Source: DATDPY01 sp964395765 (GTDB lineage Bacteria; Bacteroidota; Bacteroidia; Cytophagales; Cyclobacteriaceae). From it: a stretch of DNA of 9,188 bases. The stretch is from contig CAYNCU010000175.1 of assembly GCA_964395765.1 (NCBI GenBank), positions 1 to 9,188 on the forward strand. The letters are read 5' to 3'. The position numbers and the translations under genes are program-made. The notes beneath the pieces were generated by a model. That model did no database searches. It saw nothing but the letters and a program-made list of their open reading frames with translations, and had not been told where the DNA came from. This document shows, piece by piece, positions 6,139 through 9,188 of this stretch (positions within the stretch are counted from its first letter, which is position 1; the number at the start of each line of letters is the position of its first letter).

Positions 6139-8130
6139 GTGACTTTCCTTTATCCCGGATTTTTGTTTGCCCTCGGATTGCTGGCCATACCGGTCATTAT
6201 CCATCTGTTTAATTTCAGGAGAGCCAGGAAAGTTTATTTTTCAAGTACACGATTTTTAAGAACGGTTTCCCAATCCACAAGCTCAAAGCTGAAATTAAAA
6301 CACCTGCTGGTACTGTTAAGCCGGCTTTTATTTCTTTTTTTCCTGGTGGTCACCTTTGCCCAGCCCATGATCCCAGGGAAAGAGGAAATGGGACAACATG
6401 ACCAGGTTTACATTTATCTCGACAATTCCATGAGCATGTCGAACCTGGTGGATAACAATGTCAGCGGCCTGGAAGCGGGCATATTTCACGTCAGGGATAT
6501 TTTAAAGACCTTTCCCAGGAATACAAAATATATTCTTCTTACGAATAATTTTGCACCCTTTTCAAATAACCCGAAAAGCAGTGATGACCTGGATAAAAAC
6601 CTCTCCCAGATTGGATTTTCAGGGCAGTCCCGTACTTTCAGCGAAGTTTATAACCGGTTAAAGTCCAATGTTCCGCGGGGCACTTCGGCCAACATTTACT
6701 GGATTTCCGATTTTCAGACTTCAACCCTGGGTCAGCAGGGAGATATTAAAATGGATTCCGCGGATCACCTTTACCTGGTACCCATTAATTTTCCGGATTT
6801 ACATAATCTATATGTCGATTCGGTCTTTCTTGATAACCCGTTCCTTATCGAAGGAGAAAAAAATAATTTAAATATCCTATTAAGAAACGAAGGGGAAAAG
6901 GACGCGAATGAGGTTTTGTTAAAATTATACGTTAATAACCTGCAGGTTGCCAATACCTCCGTAAACATAAAAGCCGGGACATCCTCCAAGATCTCTCTTG
7001 ATATAAATTTTCCTTTGCAGCAAATCAATAAATGCAGGATCAGTTTTAACGATTCGCCGGTATCTTTTGATAATGACTTCTATTTTATTCTTGCGTTATC
7101 CAACCATATTGATGTAGTTGAAATAAAATCAGTGAATAAACCGACGGTAATTGAGAAAGTTTTCGGGAACCACCAGTTATTTGATTTCAGAAGTTTCATG
7201 ACCGGAAATGTGGATTATAATCTTGCGCGATCCTCAGATCTGCTGGTGCTAAATGAACCTGGACCCATTGACAATTCCCTCATGACTTTGCTGAAGGACT
7301 ATACGAACCAGGACGGCACGATATTGTTAATTCCCGGACTTCTTCCCGGAAAGAGTGATGTGGTAATGCCCGGGCTTATCCTTCCTGCCACACGCGACTC
7401 CGTCAGCGTGAAAAAACCACTTGCCAATCCGGACCTGTCCAACCCGTTTTTCAGGGAGATTTTCGAAAGCACTGCTGAAAAATTCACTATGCCGGAAGCC
7501 AAGGCCTCGTATATTCTTCCCAATGCCGATAACATATTGAAATTCCGGGACGGACAGGTATTTCTGACTAAATCCGGAAATTTTTATATTTTATCCTGTC
7601 CCCTGGATACCGGTTTTACCGACTTTCAGAACAATGCATTATTCGTTCCGGTTATGTACCGAATCGCCATGTCAGGTAAGAAGACCTTCAACAGCTTGTA
7701 TAAAACCATGGATAATACGGTTCTAAATTACCATGTGGATTCGATTGATGCGACCACCCTGGTTAAACTGGTAAATGATAAAAAGGAAATTATCCCCAGG
7801 CAAAGAATCAACGGAAATGAAATGATCCTTGACATCCCCAGGTCTGAGCTGGATGCGGGATTTTATGATATCCTCGGGAAAGGACTTCCTCCCGGCGCCG
7901 TCGCTTTCAATTACGAAAGGGCCGAATCCCAGCTGGCCCAGGTGCCTCCCGGTAATTTAACGTCTTATTTTGGAGAAAATTCAAATGTCAAAGTTTTTAA
8001 TATAAAAGATATTAATAAATTTGGTGAGGTATTAAAGGAGAATTTTCTCGGCAGGACATTTTGGAAATATACTTTGATCATGGCATTGTTTTTTTTGTTG
8101 GCGGAAATTCTTCTCATAAGATTTTTATAA
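6139..8130 (+). CDS. BatA-domain membrane protein with VWA-like domain
   Basis: A membrane protein of 663 residues counted from GTG 6139. The N-terminus is the BatA two-helix domain: TFLYPGFLFALGLLAIPVI, HLFNFRR and KVYFSSTRFL (residues 2-40), then a second helix about 55-74. A von Willebrand A-like domain follows (about 88-215). Its metal-site motif DNSMS (95-99) is intact, and there is a later Asp at 191 in ISDFQTS. A beta-rich, Ig/CARDB-like segment (about 222-322), a segment resembling the glutamine-amidotransferase-like domain of such proteins (about 366-400) and a final membrane helix (about 641-660) complete it. GTG 6139 is chosen because homologues begin at this TFLYP; TTG 6115 would add eight residues but lies within a promoter match. 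Family function is unclear: Bat proteins were linked to aerotolerance and envelope stress, but the rest of that cluster is absent here. It ends one base before the next gene. Confidence 0.88.
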   Translation: MTFLYPGFLFALGLLAIPVIIHLFNFRRARKVYFSSTRFLRTVSQSTSSKLKLKHLLVLLSRLLFLFFLVVTFAQPMIPGKEEMGQHDQVYIYLDNSMSMSNLVDNNVSGLEAGIFHVRDILKTFPRNTKYILLTNNFAPFSNNPKSSDDLDKNLSQIGFSGQSRTFSEVYNRLKSNVPRGTSANIYWISDFQTSTLGQQGDIKMDSADHLYLVPINFPDLHNLYVDSVFLDNPFLIEGEKNNLNILLRNEGEKDANEVLLKLYVNNLQVANTSVNIKAGTSSKISLDINFPLQQINKCRISFNDSPVSFDNDFYFILALSNHIDVVEIKSVNKPTVIEKVFGNHQLFDFRSFMTGNVDYNLARSSDLLVLNEPGPIDNSLMTLLKDYTNQDGTILLIPGLLPGKSDVVMPGLILPATRDSVSVKKPLANPDLSNPFFREIFESTAEKFTMPEAKASYILPNADNILKFRDGQVFLTKSGNFYILSCPLDTGFTDFQNNALFVPVMYRIAMSGKKTFNSLYKTMDNTVLNYHVDSIDATTLVKLVNDKKEIIPRQRINGNEMILDIPRSELDAGFYDILGKGLPPGAVAFNYERAESQLAQVPPGNLTSYFGENSNVKVFNIKDINKFGEVLKENFLGRTFWKYTLIMALFFLLAEILLIRFL

Positions 8131-8131
8131 T

Positions 8132-9188
8132 ATGAAGGTATTCCTAAAATCCGCACTGATCGTTGATAAAAATTCCGGCTATCATTTAAAAAAACGTGAT
8201 CTCCTCATCAAGGATGGCGTTATTGTTTCTATCGGGACCGGGCTAAAGGAGGAAGGACATATCGTTGAAAGCAAATCGCTGAGAGTATCCCCGGGCTGGT
8301 TTGACATGCGGGCGAATTTCTGCGATCCCGGCTATGAGTATAAAGAAGATATTATCAGCGGATGTCAGGCGGCGGCAGCGGGTGGATTCACCGGGGTTGC
8401 CGTTCTTCCGAATACCAAACCGGCAATCCAGTCCAAAAATGAAATAAGTTATATTTTCAATAAGGCGAAAGACTGCCTCACCGATGTGTATCCTTACGGG
8501 GCGGTTACCCATGACTGCCAGGGGGAAGAGCTGACGGAGATCCTTGACCAGTTCAATGCGGGAATTGTAGCGCTGACCGATGGGGAAAAATCGTTATGGA
8601 ATACGGATATTTTATATAAAACCCTTCAGTACCTGAGGAAAATTGACGGCCTGGTGATCAATAAACCGGAAGATAAATGGCTGAATATGCTGGGGCTGAT
8701 GCATGAAGGAAAGGTAAATGCGTCTCTGGGGCTGAAAGGCATGCCGAGAATAGCTGAAGAGGTGATGATAGAACGTGATATCCGGATTCTCGATTATGCC
8801 GGAGGGAAATTGCATATCTCTGCCATTTCAACCGCCGACGCGGTAAAACTCATTCGTCAGGCAAAAAAATCAGGACTCAGTCTTACCTGCGATATAGCCG
8901 CCCATCAACTTGCATTCCATGATACCGACCTTGTGAATTTCGATACGAACCTTAAAGTAAATCCACCTTTACGGGAAAAAAGCGATACCAACGCATTGAT
9001 TAACGGTATTGAAAACGGGGTTATTGATGCCGTAGTTTCAGGCCATTCGCCCCAGGACGTGGAAAGTAAAAGACTGGAATATGATCTTGCTGAATACGGA
9101 ATGACCGGATTACAGACCGTTTACCCGATTCTGAACGGGATTTTGAAAGAAAAGAATGACGAATTGATCGTTGACCTTATATCCGCCA
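8132..9188 (+). CDS. Non-catalytic dihydroorotase-like protein (3' end outside the window)
   Basis: The open frame runs from ATG 8132 off the window end, giving 352 codons of an expected 410-430. It is a cyclic amidohydrolase of the dihydroorotase (PyrC/DHOase) family: PGWFDMRANFCDPG (54-67), AAAAGGFTGVAVLPNTKP (80-97), KVNPPLR (275-281) and MTGLQTVYP near the end. Active dihydroorotase needs zinc ligands equivalent to His59, His61, Asp151, His178, His231 and Asp304. Here these are R60, N62, D150 (kept), K178, A231 and G304, and the substrate-binding Arg of HFREPG is C64. It should therefore bind no catalytic metal and not convert carbamoyl-aspartate to dihydroorotate. Inactive DHOase homologues that stabilise aspartate transcarbamoylase are known (PyrC' of Pseudomonas), and I recall similarly degenerate proteins in Bacteroidota. 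A structural role with PyrB is the best guess. The one-base gap after the BatA-domain gene implies translational coupling. Confidence 0.9.
   Translation, partial: MKVFLKSALIVDKNSGYHLKKRDLLIKDGVIVSIGTGLKEEGHIVESKSLRVSPGWFDMRANFCDPGYEYKEDIISGCQAAAAGGFTGVAVLPNTKPAIQSKNEISYIFNKAKDCLTDVYPYGAVTHDCQGEELTEILDQFNAGIVALTDGEKSLWNTDILYKTLQYLRKIDGLVINKPEDKWLNMLGLMHEGKVNASLGLKGMPRIAEEVMIERDIRILDYAGGKLHISAISTADAVKLIRQAKKSGLSLTCDIAAHQLAFHDTDLVNFDTNLKVNPPLREKSDTNALINGIENGVIDAVVSGHSPQDVESKRLEYDLAEYGMTGLQTVYPILNGILKEKNDELIVDLISA

Noticed and set aside
8243..8815. Minus-strand open frames opposite the dihydroorotase-like gene (8243-8512 and 8612-8815)
   Set aside because: Both lie opposite a continuous frame with clear amidohydrolase-family similarity and have no recognisable features.
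1..9188. CRISPR array, insertion sequence, tRNA or rRNA genes
   Set aside because: I looked for regularly spaced repeats, transposase motifs, terminal inverted repeats and tRNA cloverleaf signatures and found none.

Overview
The window looks like a chromosomal core-genome segment of a member of the Bacteroidota. The evidence is the pheT end / small coiled-coil gene / zapA / rny order, a BatA-type two-helix membrane protein with a VWA-like domain, an 800-residue FtsX-type permease without its ATPase, start sites without Shine-Dalgarno sequences, and promoter elements of the Bacteroidota type (TAnnTTTG with an upstream TTTG). I see no mobile element, CRISPR array, rRNA or tRNA. I cannot place it below phylum level.

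Layout. Plus strand, 1-2492: the 3' end of pheT (phenylalanyl-tRNA synthetase beta chain), a 99-residue coiled-coil protein, zapA (FtsZ-ring accessory protein) and rny (membrane-anchored RNase Y). These are closely spaced and probably one transcript. A long bidirectional terminator at 2493-2536 separates rny from the convergent sucD. Minus strand, 2536-5870: sucD (succinyl-CoA synthetase alpha chain), with its own good promoter match, lies downstream of a large MacB/FtsX-type ABC permease. A 268-base divergent region (5871-6138) holds a promoter candidate for each direction, a perfect 12-base palindrome and a 6-base-pair stem-loop. Plus strand, 6139-9188: a BatA-domain/VWA membrane protein, followed after one base by a dihydroorotase-family protein that runs off the window end.

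The most notable observation is the last gene. It clearly has the dihydroorotase fold and keeps the KVNPPLR segment, but of the six usual metal ligands only one aspartate remains (HxH is RxN, the third His is Lys, the fourth His is Ala, the last Asp is Gly). It is therefore very probably a non-catalytic pseudo-dihydroorotase, and a label of pyrC or 'dihydroorotase' would mislead. It is tightly coupled to the VWA membrane protein. A second point is the first 60 bases. The pheT reading frame there contains an in-frame TAG and poorly matching residues next to a well conserved C-terminus, which suggests sequence error at a contig edge or real damage.

Functionally the genes are housekeeping: translation, cell division, RNA decay, the TCA cycle, export or envelope transport, and a probable scaffold protein related to pyrimidine synthesis. 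No defence or secondary-metabolism system is visible.
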